NCBI RefSeq assembly: GCF_905475345.1
Contig: NC_066601.1
Span: 3,670,001-3,734,000 of the forward strand
From: Vespula vulgaris
Lineage: Eukaryota; Arthropoda; Insecta; Hymenoptera; Vespidae
DNA length: 64,000 bases
Reading direction: 5' to 3'
The first letter of the stretch is position 1. Every line of letters starts with the position of its first letter. The notes beneath the pieces were generated by a model, which was not told the origin of the DNA, did not search any database, and saw only the letters and a program-made list of their open reading frames with translations. Of this stretch, positions 11,918 through 25,577 are shown one piece after another. The position numbers and the translations under genes are program-made.

Positions 11918-12314
11918 ACATTATAAAACATACATGAGATAATATCCATATAGCTCATAGTAATTCTTATTATGTTTATCGACCTTCTATGTCCTTCAGT
12001 TCAATATATTTCTACTTTGCTCTTATAATATGTTTAGTTCTATCAATCTAAAATATGTTTTATGCATAATTTATCAATGCTTACATGATTTAATCAAATT
12101 AATATTTTAACATTTACTAAAATATAAGTTATTAGATCATAGTAATATTGCATGTTTTAACAATTGCACATGCATATGAAAGTTTGAAAGGAAAGCAGAT
12201 AGTGTTCTGTGACAGACATATGTTTTCCTTTTTATGTAGGCAATAACACATGTGATCAACCTGTAAATTTCTTATGTAATTAAGTGGAAAAGAATAATCA
12301 AAATAAATAATAGA

Positions 12315-12404
12315 ATGAGTAATAGTCCACAATATGATGAAACTAGCCTCGATCAAAATACTGGTGACGAACCCAGCTTTTTGACCTGTCTAAAGGCGTA
12401 CTGG
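12315..12404 (+). CDS. PPIP5K: PPIP5K alternative first exon, proximal start
   Basis: 30 codons (MSNSPQYDETSLDQ onward, ending CLKAYW) stop at a good donor, GTGAGC, in phase 0. It is the candidate start nearest the first shared exon at 12766 and splices to it in frame (KAYW then AELSEGCG). Acidic, short and without a recognised domain, like other PPIP5K leaders. Confidence 0.6.
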
Positions 12405-12765
12405 GTGAGCACTGTTTAAGACAATCTTTATAGAAAATTTATTTCAGTAGCATTGGCAGATAATATATAAGCTTGTAGTACACTTAGCAATGTATTAATA
12501 CTTATAATAATGTATAGATATTATGTTTTTAAACATATTTATATAATAGAGCCACTCTCTCTTTATAAAGCTATGCTGAAATGTTATTAAATAATATTGC
12601 TTGCTTTTCACACCACATGCACATACATGTATACATACATATATACATGTGTGTGTGTATATATATTATATACGTGTATATATATATATGTATACACACA
12701 CACCATATAAGTATTTTTCCTATATGTTTATCAAAATATCTTAAATATTTCTTTTTATGTTATAG

Positions 12766-15700
12766 GCCGAACTGTCAGAAGGGTGTGGTAATGATGATGC
12801 GTGTATGGGGGGTACTGAACTTGAAGGAGAAGGGAAACAAGTTCTGGTTGGAATATGTGCAATGGCTAAAAAATCGCAGAGTAAACCGATGAAAGAAATT
12901 TTAACACGACTTGAAGAATTTGAATATATTAAGATTGTTGTATTCCCAGAAGAAGTTATTTTAAAAGTAATATTTAAAAATTTACATATTTTTAAAGACA
13001 TGTTTATAAATATAACTAAAATTATAATACATATATTTCTTATTTCACAGGAATCAGTAGAAGATTGGCCTATAGTTGATTGTTTAATAAGTTTTCATAG
13101 CAAAGGATTTCCTCTTGATAAAGCTATTAATTATGCTGATCTTCGAAATCCTTTCATAATTAATAATCTTCCAATGCAATATGACATTCAAGTAAGTAAA
13201 TATATATGTTTATAAAATCTTCTATTTTCAAATAAAATCCTATTATATAAACTTAATGTAAAAAATAAAATTATTTGATAAACAATAATTATGAACATAG
13301 ATATTCTATTTCTCTTGATAAATATTTTAATAGAATTTATATTATTTAGGATCGTAGAAGAGTCTATGCTATACTAGAAAGTGAGGGTATAGAAATTCCA
13401 CGGTATGCTGTATTAGATAGGGATTCTGCTGATCCAAAACGTGAGTAAGACTACCTAGTTTTTATATTTTATTTTAACATGCTTTTTTATCACTGTTATT
13501 TTATCCTAATTTGTACTATTATGTATTATTAATATTATTTGTATTATATTTATATATAAATATACAGTTTTTGACATGCAAAAAACAAAGAACCCATTTC
13601 AGATCACGAGTTAGTTGAATCCGAGGATCATGTTGAAGTCAATGGGGTTATTTTTAACAAACCATTCGTGGAGAAGCCTGTATCTGCTGAAGATCATAAC
13701 ATTTATATTTATTACCCAACATCTGCTGGTGGAGGTAGTCAAAGATTATTTAGAAAAGTATGTATATATTTAAATATATATATGATTCAACGATTTATAT
13801 GTGATTTATATATAATACGTATTAATAATTCATAAATATTTTTTTTTAACGTAGATAGGAAGCCGTAGTAGTGTATACTCTCCAGAATCTCGAGTTCGGA
13901 AAACAGGCTCTTATATTTATGAAGATTTTATGCCCACTGATGGTACAGATGTAAAAGTATATACTGTAGGTCCTGATTATGCACATGCAGAAGCTAGAAA
14001 AAGTCCAGCATTAGATGGTAAAGTTGAAAGAGATTCAGAAGGCAAAGAAATTCGTTATCCTGTTATATTGAGTAATGCTGAAAAATTAATAAGTAGAAAA
14101 GTTTGTTTGGCCTTTAAACAAACAGTTTGTGGTTTCGATTTATTAAGGTACGTATATCTATAAATATATTATTTTATTATATGATTTTATTATATTTTTT
14201 TATTAACAATGATTGTAATACTTATAGAGCAAATGGACAGTCATTTGTTTGTGATGTTAATGGATTTAGCTTCGTAAAAAATTCCAATAAATATTATGAT
14301 GATTGTGCGAAGATATTGGGAAATATGATATTAAGAGAATTAGCACCAACTTTACATATTCCATGGAGTGTACCATTTCAGTTAGATGATCCACCTATAG
14401 TACCAACTACGTTTGGCAAAATGTACATTTTATTTTTAATTATATTTATGGATAATAAATACATAAATTTATAATAAATATTTAACTTTTTAGGATGGAA
14501 CTACGTTGCGTTGTGGCGGTCATAAGGCATGGTGATAGAACACCAAAGCAGAAGATGAAAGTAGAAGTTCGTCATCCTAAGTAAGTATATCATAATTTCA
14601 TCATGAACATTGTATTAATTATATTAATAAAAAAATAATTTCGACAGGTTTTTCGAGATATTTGCAAAATATGATGGTTACAAACATGGTCATGTAAAAT
14701 TGAAGCGACCGAAACAATTACAAGAAATATTAGATACCGCACGTAGTTTGTTAGCAGAAATACAGCATCGTGCAGCAGGTCCTGAATTAGAAGAAAAGCA
14801 AGGGAAATTAGAACAGTTAAAAAGTGTACTAGAAATGTAAGTAATTGCATAATTTGGTTGTGTTCAAAGAATTTCAATTCCATAATCATTACTTGAAATT
14901 GTAATTTATGATGTAATGTTTATGTAGGTATGGTCATTTTTCTGGTATAAATCGTAAAGTACAAATGAAGTATCAACCACGTGGGAGACCGAGGGGAAGT
15001 TCTTCCGACGATGGTAACAATCATAGTATGCTTCTTTTATTTATTATGTAACCTAGGTAGAATTATTATACATTTTTATACCTCTTCTGTATGAGACCGT
15101 GATTATGAAAGTGGTGTAGGTAATTTAAAAATTTTAAGAATAATGTATAAGAGAGAGAGAGACAAAATATCAGTGTCTCATATATTAACAAAGTAATATT
15201 ATAATCAGTGTCTCATATATTAACAAAGTGATATATAAACATCGAAACAATTTTATGTATTGTTATACAGATAGTTCGTATTCATCTTCGTTAATATTAT
15301 CTTTAAATATATATATATGTTCAGTAGAACATCAATATTATTTTATAAATTGATTATTTTTATAATAGATCGACTGGGAGAACCATCTCTTGTTCTAATA
15401 CTTAAATGGGGCGGCGAATTAACACCAGCTGGACGTATTCAAGCCGAAGAATTAGGAAGAATATTTCGTTGCATGTATCCTGGTGGTCAAGGTAGACACC
15501 TTAGTGGTTCGTATCTTATATTCATTTGCTCATCATATATGCTTATTTATTAAGTTGATATATAATATCGAAAATATTATTTATGAATTTTTATTATTTT
15601 CCTGCACTTTAGCCATACATGCTCATATAAATATGGAATTACTGGATTGAAGCAAATGTTGAAAAGTTTGTTGTGTGTACATAGTTATACTATTTAAATT

Positions 15701-17538
15701 TTTTACACGAACAATAGCTATATTATACATCCAAATTTTTTTTATATTCACCATTAGTATCAATTCATAAAACATTGTTAAATATATGTAACATATTGCA
15801 TATTAATTACTATAATTCTAATCCCTTCGTTATTATTATGAGAAAAAATATTTTTCTATGATACAAATATTGATTCATAGATAATTTTGAATATTATTTC
15901 AGAGGAAGACACAGAGATGTTACCAAATCACGGTAACTTTTTATTCTGTACCCATGCTTGTTTGTAGTTGTGTGTAGATTACATATATTGTTGTGCTTAG
16001 AAACAGCTTTTTGCAAAATCAATGCCACCAATAGAATATTTTTATAAAGAATATATTTTTAATTGTTATAAAATAAAATACTTATACAATTAGCTATTAT
16101 CATTAAGTGGCATTGTTTTCAGCATTATGTGTTTTAATAATGGAAGTATATAACTATGCTAGATGCTTTCATTTCATAACACAGAGTATTTGTTTTTATT
16201 CACATATGGTCATCTAAATTACTTGTATCATTCTTACGTAATTAATTATTTTATAACAATATTTTAAAATCGATGTACTTTAAAATTTGGTATTAGAACT
16301 AGTTACATACAATTTCTTTTTAACATAATGAAAAAAATGGATCATGTATGATTTAACTACATAACTCATGTTTTTATCAAATTATTGTATATTTCAATAA
16401 TTAAATAAAAAATGTGATTATTATCTATGAATATGATTATTAAAAAAATATATATGTGTATAATAATTTTATTGAAAGCATGATCATTAATAAATTTAAT
16501 CATGTTTTATATAGGTGAATATGCTGGAGCTCAAGGACTAGGTTTACTTCGTCTTCATTCTACATTTCGTCATGATTTAAAGATATATGCAAGTGATGAA
16601 GGAAGAGTTCAAATGACTGCAGCTGCTTTTGCAAAGGGATTACTTGCATTAGAGGGTGAACTTACGCCAATTTTGGTGCAAATGGTTAAAAGTGCGAACA
16701 CAAATGGACTTCTTGATAACGATTGTGATAGCAGCAAATATCAAAATATGTAAGTTCATAATATTTCCATTTATGTAATATACATATATCATTATAAATA
16801 TATTTCGCAGGGTTAAAACTCGTTTACACGAATTATTACAACAAGACAGAGAATTTACTCGTGAAGATCGAGAACAAATTAATCCAGGAAACGCATTAAG
16901 TATCAATGCAGCCATGGATTTTGTTAAAAATCCTGTTAGATGTTGTCAACATGTTCATGCACTGATTCAAAAACTTATGGATATCGTACGCATAAAAAAG
17001 GATGATCCAAAGACAAAAGGTATATGCACTTCTATTTTTCATAAATAGTTCTTCTAAGATAGTAATTTTTATTATTTTAGACGCAATACTTTATCACGGA
17101 GAAACGTGGGAATTAATGGGACGTCGCTGGGGAAAAATAGAAAAAGATTTTTGTACGAAGAACAAAAGATTTGATATATCAAAAATTCCAGATATTTACG
17201 ATTGCATTAAATATGACTTGCAGCATAATAATCATACCTTACAATTTGATCATGCAGAAGAATTATATATTTATGCGAAATATCTTGCAGATATTGTTAT
17301 ACCTCAGGTAATTATTCAAAAATATATGTATTATTTTAATTATATATTATTATACGAACACATTTCATATCATTTTTTTAATAGGAATATGGATTAACTG
17401 TACAAGAAAAGCTTACAATAGGTCAAGGTATTTGTACGCCTCTTTTAAAAAAAATAAGAGCAGATTTACAGAGAAATATTGAAGAGTCTGGAGAAGAAAC
17501 AGTTAATAGATTAAATCCAAGGTATATAAGAGAATGTG

Positions 17539-17569
<31 letters not shown>

Positions 17570-20500
17570 TTATTATATAACTTTGATCAAGTTGTCTATA
17601 ATAATTTCTGTGATATACAGATATTCCCATGGTGTTTCAAGTCCTGGTCGACACGTACGTACGAGACTATATTTTACAAGTGAAAGTCACGTACACTCTT
17701 TGCTTACCGTCTTGCGTTATGGTGGCTTGCTTGATGTAAGTGATACGTACGCATGCTTAAATAATAAGTTTGTGTATATGTATATTTCACTGTTAAATTA
17801 ATATTTTTTAAATAATATTAATTAAAAAAATAACATGTTTTCTTTTTCCTATAATAGGTAGTAAAAGATGAACAATGGAGAAGAGCCATGGAGTATGTCA
17901 GTATGGTTTCTGAATTAAATTACATGTCACAAATTGTAGTTATGTTATATGAAGATCCAACTAAAGACCCTAGTTCAGAAGAACGATTTCACGTTGAACT
18001 ACATTTTAGTCCTGGTGTTAATTGTTGCGTTCAAAAAAATTTACCACCTGGACCAGGATTTAGACCACATTCTCGTAACGAAAGTAGTCACAACATGGTA
18101 AATGGCATTGCTTTTTTCTCTTATATATATATATATATATATCATCAAAGAAGTGTCAATATAATTTTGTATTATTTTTGTTTTAATATAAGGGAGAAAG
18201 TGGTGGTTCTGGACAAGATAGCGTGTCACAATGCAGTACACGTATAGAAGAGGAAGATACTGAATTAAGCATTCTAGAGGATGAGATAATAAATCCACCA
18301 GTACAAGCTGTATGTTATTTAATTCATGTATTATAAGATGCGCGAACTACATAAGATTCGATTACTATAAGAATTAATTTATAAGAATTGTCAAGTCGTG
18401 CTTTATTTTTTAAGATAAATTTATTTTGCAAATAAGTAATCATACAATTTTTTTTAATATTTTAAGGAAACTTCTCCTACTGTGGGACATGATGTCGTAG
18501 ATTCAACGTTAGATAGTCCTACAACTAGTAGAGGTATCGATATGATGGATTTGGATCCTAATATGATGGACGAACCATATGATAGTGGATTTTTACAAAG
18601 TTCCGCACCTATTCCGATTAGGCATGTAATGCGTATCAAGTTGGTTTTTTTCTTTTTTTTTTTTATTTATATATATACATACATATATATACATAAATAA
18701 TTATCCTTGAGAATGTTCATCATTGAAATTGTTCTTTTAAAGTGCAAGAACAGTCGCTGGTCACGAAGCCGCAAGACTTGGTAGTCAATTAGCAGCTAGT
18801 CAAAGACAGAGACGTGAAAGAGAAGCAAGTGTTATGGTGGAACCACGTGCTCGTAGCTATGATCATCAACATCAAGAAAAGGCTGAAAAGGGTAAGCTTT
18901 CTTAATATAATGCTTGCAATATAATTTGACTTATAACACTGGATATTCACGATCAATTTTTATAAGTTTTTTCTATCGATATTTGAATAATCAATTTTTC
19001 ATTCATATCACAATAATAGTGCGATGCTCTTTTAATGGTAAAAAATTTAACGAATTGTGATACATAACTACTGCATGAATATTAATTGTTATATATTTTT
19101 CATGTTTTTGCACATCACGAATTTTGTGTGTACTCATGTTGTCTATATTTAAAATCAATTAGAGAAAATTTCTTGTAAATTATGTATTTTTAATAATGTG
19201 ATATACATATATTATAAATATTATATATATATATAGATATTTTAAAATTCAAATCTTACGATTGTTTTTATAATTATTACAATTAAACAAATTTTATTAA
19301 TGTTCATTATAATGGTCAAGGCATTAAAAAAAAATATTATATAAAGTATCAATAAAATTAACAATTTTTTACAATATTGAATTTATATATGCTACATAAT
19401 TAATAATCAATTTCTACAATAATAATAGATAGTATATCGTACGCGTAAATTATAGATTAGATATGCATATTTAGGCAGAGATGATTTATTTCTATTCTTA
19501 ACAATAAAAAACAAATATTCGAAAAGAAAAAATGTCAGGAGTTTTTTTAAAATGAATTTAAATAAAATAGGTTTACTTTTAATTATTTTTTTGGATTATA
19601 TAACATATTTTGACATTGATGTGACAATGTCTTGTGTGTTCCTATGTCTTATTTTGTAGCTGCGGACAAGCTGCAGTATCAGAGCTTGGACGCGGTCAAC
19701 AAAGAAGGTATGTCATTTTACCTTCTTGTCGTTATCTTTATAAATCATTGTGTATAGTACTAGTATAGTTATCACTACAACATTTAATGAACAATAGTTT
19801 CATTTTCCATCAATATATGTTGTATATAAGGGTGGACCATTAGAAATAAAACACTTCAATATTTAATTTATATTTGAATATAAAAAATATAATGAGTAAA
19901 ATTTACTGTTATTTTTTTTTCATGTTCCGATGTAATTTAAATATTGAAGTGTTTTATTTCTAATGGTCCACCTTAATATATTATATTTTTGTACGGATTA
20001 TGTATTCTTTCGTTTATAATTATACAGTTCATATGCCATACAGACAATACATTTAAGAATAGAAAAGAATCTTCTGCTACACATTATTAATTTTATGACG
20101 AAAAATTTATCTTAAATAAAACATTTATATGTTATTAAAAAAAAAAAAAAAAGAGGAAAGGAAAGTATGTATGTTTGCATATAGATAGGTTTTGCAAACA
20201 ATAGAATTATTTTTAAAATATCTCATGCAGTAGTCTTAACAAAAAGAAATTACATTAAACTTCTTGTAAAAGAATTTTCATTTATCTGTTATTACATATT
20301 TTTATTTTACATTTACTATGATATCGTGTTTTCTACATATTACTATATATTACACATACACATATTCATTAGATTTAAATTTTCCATTCGATTTATATTA
20401 AAATTTGACATATTATTTTTACTTCCCATATATAGAATAAGTACATATATAAAAAAAAATTATAAATCATTTTTAAGTTTAACAACTATTTTTTATTTAT

Positions 20501-23500
20501 GTTAAATATTTATTTAGAAACATATCTATATTTATTGTGTATATACATAAGATTTTGATTTTCAGTATGAGAACTTCTACATTATTAATTTGAGTACAAC
20601 TATAGTATAACTCTTAATGTGTGGTATGGTGCTGTTCACTTATGAATTTTATCAAAATAAGTAGGAAGCAGTTCGAAATAACTCTTTGCTCAGCGATAGT
20701 TGTGCGCGTGGAAGCCAACTAACTCATTTAGGCAACTACTTGAACCATGCATATATATTGTGTTGTGATTCATGTAGTTGTCTTCCTGATTCCTTTTTCC
20801 TAATTTCATATATGATTCCTAGATTAATTTATAACTTTTATAGCACATTATAATATTTATCCATGGTGCTTTATATTTACATAAAATACAGCTGTATTAT
20901 ATAAATAAAAAAAAAAATAGACATCATCAGTACACGGCATGATTGAATTTAACGAAAATAATTAAAAAAAAGTTGCTTATAATAAGAAAAAAATATATTC
21001 TTTTTCTGTTTTTTTTTTTTTTTTTTCTTTTTTCTTCTTTTTTCTTCTCAATTTCTGATAATATATAATAATTGCTGTCAAATTCTTATGCATAATTGTA
21101 ATCGTTGCTTGTTACTATCTGTGTTATTACTGATCACATTTTTGTTATCTTGTGTCTCTTTTTAATATCTCTTTGCTAACATAATTGCACTAACATTTTC
21201 TTTATTAACAATTGTGTTTTTATAATTGCGTCAATTTATGTATCTTCTCGTGAATTAAAAAATTTATATAGTTTATCAATCCTATGTAATATATTTGATA
21301 CGAATCATTATTTATTATTATTTAAAAAAAAATTTGTTATAAAAGAAATTAAATAGTAGTAGATATTAAATCGATTATAACAATTGATGTTTGGTTGGCT
21401 TGCTAGTTGCATGGTTATCGTATTTCTTATGTGTAAAAATATTAACATGCACACATACTACACTTACTCTTTTACTTTAATTTTGGCAGTGAATCTTCTG
21501 AAAAAAAGAAAAGAAAAAAAAACAATATTTACAGCTGTTTATGCTTATAAAAAAAAGATATCAAAAATAGTTCAATTTTTTATAAACGTAAAAAATATAA
21601 AATTTCAATATCTTTTATTAGTTATCAATTTAAATATCAATATAACGATTGTAACTATCAATATAAAGACTGCTGCCAACAGTAATGCTTATCTATCTTT
21701 CTTCTTTGGTGCTGGGTTTTTAATTGTCTATTTCTTTCTTTTTTCCCTCCTTTGTACCTTGTCCTAATGCAACATCATCATCTCTAATCTTGATAATAAA
21801 ATTTAATGACTTCATATTAATATTATTTCATTTTCAATCATGCAAAAAATATATATTAAAATAAAACTGTATAAAACAAAAACAAAAAAAAAACAGAACA
21901 TTCAAATTACTATAAAAACACTTTGAATGTGCCTGTGTACCTGGGACAGCCTATAGCTTTACCACACTCAGTTAGCTCACCAGAATTACCTATTCCTTTG
22001 GTTCAAACTTCCACCCCATTTTCACCTCCTTTGATAACCGTACATGATATTCCTTTAGCTTCACCTATCAATTATAATTCAAAAAAAAATACAAGTGCAC
22101 CATCTCCACCGAAAGATCTATTAGCGTCAGACCTCGATAGTTATCATCTCTCTTCTGTGAATCAGGAACAATTGAAAAACAAGAAAACATATGGAGGTTT
22201 CCATACAGAGATAATTCTACCTAATATTAAAGTGGATGGTGAGTCAAATGATTTTGATCCTATGTCAGAATCTCTGTCAATGGTTAATTCTTCTTCTTTA
22301 TCACTTTCTTCTCACAATAATTTATGTCCCATAGGAACAACAATTTCGACTGTCAATGTTGCAAATCCGGTTGAAAATACTAACAATTCTAAACGATCAC
22401 GATCTTTATCACCTTGTCCTACGAGATGTCTTTGTTATAATTGTAACGTTTCTGAGTTGATTTTACAGAGCAGAGATCTTCCTCCTTTAGAACGTTCTAA
22501 CTTTAGGACCTATTTTGTACGATCTCTTTCGCATAAATTCTTTAATTGTTCCTGTTATACGTTGGCTAATATATGGCAAAACTTATCGCCAAATCTTTCT
22601 CAATGTTCTTCTTGTTGCGACATAGTTTCTTCGACCGATAGCCTTGCACAAAATCGTGGTCAATTCCTAAATCCTTCGTGTTCTTTAGTCCATCTTGCAT
22701 CTCATTCTAATCATAAAATATATAAAAAGCATTATTTAATTCCCATTTCACCAGAGAAACAAATATCTGGTTCGCAGTCTCCCATTGAATCACCATCCAA
22801 GTGTAATTGCATTTTTTCACAAAGACACTATCTAAGAAGAGATAGTCACGGCACGGATTTATCAATGTTGAATGAAGCGAAAAGTGCATCGACAGAGGAA
22901 CCTATTTCTCATGTATTGAGAAGATCAAACTCATGTCCAAATATAATAACAAGATTTAATTTAGAACTTGTAGTATCTCATTCTGATCCTCATAGTTACC
23001 TTGGCAATGATAGTTCTTCCATATCCTCTTGTCCTCAGAATCGCAGGCGATATTCTTGTTCTGATACAAAAAAACAAAATGTCTCACAGCACTTGACAGA
23101 CAATGGTATTCTGCATGGTCATGTTCACAGTAACAATAGTCACTACCATGAATCCTCTCATTGCAAATCAAATAACCATCAGCCTAAGTGTCCACGTGCA
23201 CCATTTTCCCAACTCCAGCCTCAACGATCCTTCTCATCCCCAGACACACGACCTTCGATCATTCAACCTGACCCTACCTGCACAGCAAGGCGCCACCGTC
23301 ACAGTATCTCCGGACAGATGAGTTATTTCAAGCTGCTGGGATATAACGTTAGCAAGAAGTTGACCGGCTCAACAAACAGTCTCTTCAGTACTGCAGTAAT
23401 CAGTGGATCTTCCAGTGCTCCGAATCTTAAAGATATGATTCCACCGCATGCTATGATTCCACCACATGTTGCTGGTAAGTATATATACGTACATACACGT

Positions 23501-25577
23501 TCACCATTTTAAGAACAATTTTAATTAATAGTATTACTATGTGCTCTATAGTGTACATTAAGCTTTTTCTACAGAATACATTAGGATAAGTATTTATCAA
23601 TTTGATGTCGATCAAATGTTTTCCGGTATTATTTAACATTTGAAACTGATACTATGTGTGATAAAACATGCGATATAAAATATACAACGAAATATTTTCC
23701 TTTTAATAGCGATAGAAGGTTTTGGCGGCGTTCCTCCGATAAGACCATTGGAAACCCTTCATAATGCATTGTCTTTGCGTCAACTGGATTCATTTCTTGA
23801 AATGATGACAAGTGCACCTTTGTTTCGAACTCCTGCTTCTTCACCTCCAAAATATCCATCACCTGGGGGCTCAGTCAATCCAAATCTTAACGTAGGAGGC
23901 ATTAGTCGCGAGTACCAATCTTCCGACTTGGAAGCCGTCAGGTACTGTAAGAAATTAAATAAAGTACCCTTGTGAGTATTGAGTTTTTTTTTACTTTAAT
24001 TTAAATTACATCTCATATATATATATATTATTTCATTGAATTATGCAACATTATATATCATTTATATATTTAATGATGACAATGCATTTCTTATATTCTA
24101 CAGTTATACACACTTTTTATCGCTAACAAATTATATACTAATATATTATATTATATATTATATATAATTCTATTTTATTTTATTTAAATATATATTTGTA
24201 GCCAATATATTTTTGTAACAGGTATATAACACCAACTCCAATTCAATACAAATCTTGTGGCGATGGAGACACGTGTGACATCAGAAATCAGCCATCACCC
24301 ACAAGTCCAAATAGTAAGTATACATTCTATAATGTTACTATAAAAGAATAATTATTTTTTATAACGTTAATTTTTATAACGTAAATAATTTTAGGTACAG
24401 GATGGAGTAGCGAACCACAATCATTTCTATCTTCCGAACCATCATCCCCTGCACCAACATCGACAGGAGAATGCAGTATGTCTATCAGTTTAATTAGTAA
24501 TGATGGGTGAGTATGAGTAAATATTTATATTTAAAGTATCCTACATAAATTTATATGAGGATAGGATATATAAATCTTTATTATACACATAGAGCACCAT
24601 CATACAGTGGAGCCCCAAAGTTTCCCACAACTCCAGGTCTTGATCTTGATTTCAATGATTTTTGTATGAATATAGATCAAGAGAATCACGAAGGTCGGGG
24701 TAGTGTTTCATATACAGATTATTATAGCAACGAAGACGGTCAAATCCGTAAAGGTCCATCTTATACAAGTACTACGCAAAAGACAGTAGTTTCATCGGAC
24801 GATCTTCCTATCGATACAGTTGATGACGACGAAGAACATACATTAACGTTGCGTCAAACCGAAGCACAGAAAAAGCAAGATGTTAAATTATTATTCGAAC
24901 AAGTAGAAAATCCTAATGCGACAAAATCAACTGTTGGTTATAAAAAAATAGGAAGGTAAATATCCTCTAACAGATAAGGATATTTTTTTCACATATCTAT
25001 TAACTTAAGTGCTGAGCTGCTAAAAATCGTATAACATTCGAATATTTCGTTTGTTCGTATATAAACTATTAAGAAAAGATAATTATCTGTGCTTGTAAGG
25101 ATTTTATTATTATCATTGATTTGTTTATTTAGATTTCGCGTTGAGAGTATGGAAATATCAGATGACGACGTTAGAATCAAAGAGCCTAGCAGTGTATGTT
25201 CATCTTCGGATAAGAATAAATTACTTACCTTGCAAAAAATGGAAACTACTAACGTAGAAAGAGGTCCAACTCACAGAAGTAAAGAGACCAGGCATAAAAG
25301 GAAGAATTTTTCACGATCGCAAAGCGTGTCAACGCCAAAAACGTTTGTTGCTAAATCTGATACAAATTTTAGTTTTAAATCCGTCAAGTCTAAAGAAAGC
25401 TTCTCAGCAATGACAGATAAAGATTTGGAGAAATGGAAATTAAGCAAAACCAAGTCAGATCCTTCTACCTCATGTACAGAAACTCAGAAAGAACCGATAT
25501 TAACTATGGCTAGCAGTTTAACAGATAGCCCTAGTGTAACTATTGGATTTGACATACAAGATGAAAAAAACGAATAG
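12766..25577 (+). CDS. PPIP5K: Inositol hexakisphosphate and diphosphoinositol-pentakisphosphate kinase (PPIP5K/Vip1)
   Basis: Cytosolic bifunctional enzyme that makes and removes 1-diphosphoinositol pyrophosphates (1-InsP7, InsP8). Shared exons: 12766-12966, 13051-13191, 13350-13440, 13603-13757, 13855-14147, 14228-14422, 14494-14580, 14648-14836, 14928-15013, 15369-15491, optional 15903-15932, 16515-16749, 16811-17019, 17081-17307, 17385-17521, 17621-17735, 17858-18097, 18193-18309, 18467-18621, 18743-18891, 19660-19707, 21972-23474, 23710-23941, 24222-24313, 24395-24506, 24593-24955, 25133-25577; phases agree throughout. With the 30-codon leader the protein is about 2009 residues. The N-terminal ATP-grasp kinase begins near [15 protein letters not shown] and includes [16 protein letters not shown]. 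The histidine-phosphatase-like domain begins with RHGDRTP (400-406) and continues through [18 protein letters not shown] long Ser-rich tail contains conserved LFSTAV, SSSAPNL and [13 protein letters not shown]. The acceptor of the 21972 exon is uncertain; the rest is firm. Confidence 0.93.
15903..15932 (+). CDS. PPIP5K: Optional 30-nt PPIP5K microexon
   Basis: A cassette flanked by TTTCAG and GTAACT. It starts and ends in phase 1, so it can be included or skipped between 15491 and 16515 without shifting the frame. It adds an acidic decapeptide ([10 protein letters not shown]) in the phosphatase-like domain, between PGGQ and GEYAG, where the human enzymes have no insert. Confidence 0.55.
19829..19973. 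mobile_element. 145-bp MITE with about 36-bp inverted repeats
   Basis: The ends AGGGTGGACCATTAG and its reverse complement continue as near-perfect inverted repeats for about 36 bp, with one extra G on the left. The element is bounded by TA on both sides (19827-19828, 19974-19975), the target-site duplication of Tc1/mariner elements. It has no coding capacity and sits in the PPIP5K intron before the large exon. Confidence 0.85.

Noticed and set aside
15492..15507. Alternative PPIP5K donor 15 nt downstream (GTG/GTTCGT)
   Set aside because: It is in phase, but GTTCGT is a poor donor compared with GTAGAC at 15492, and homologues support the upstream site.
21384..21767. 127-codon plus-strand frame in the PPIP5K intron
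   Set aside because: Low-complexity, with no splice sites fitting PPIP5K phase 1 and no resemblance to known proteins.
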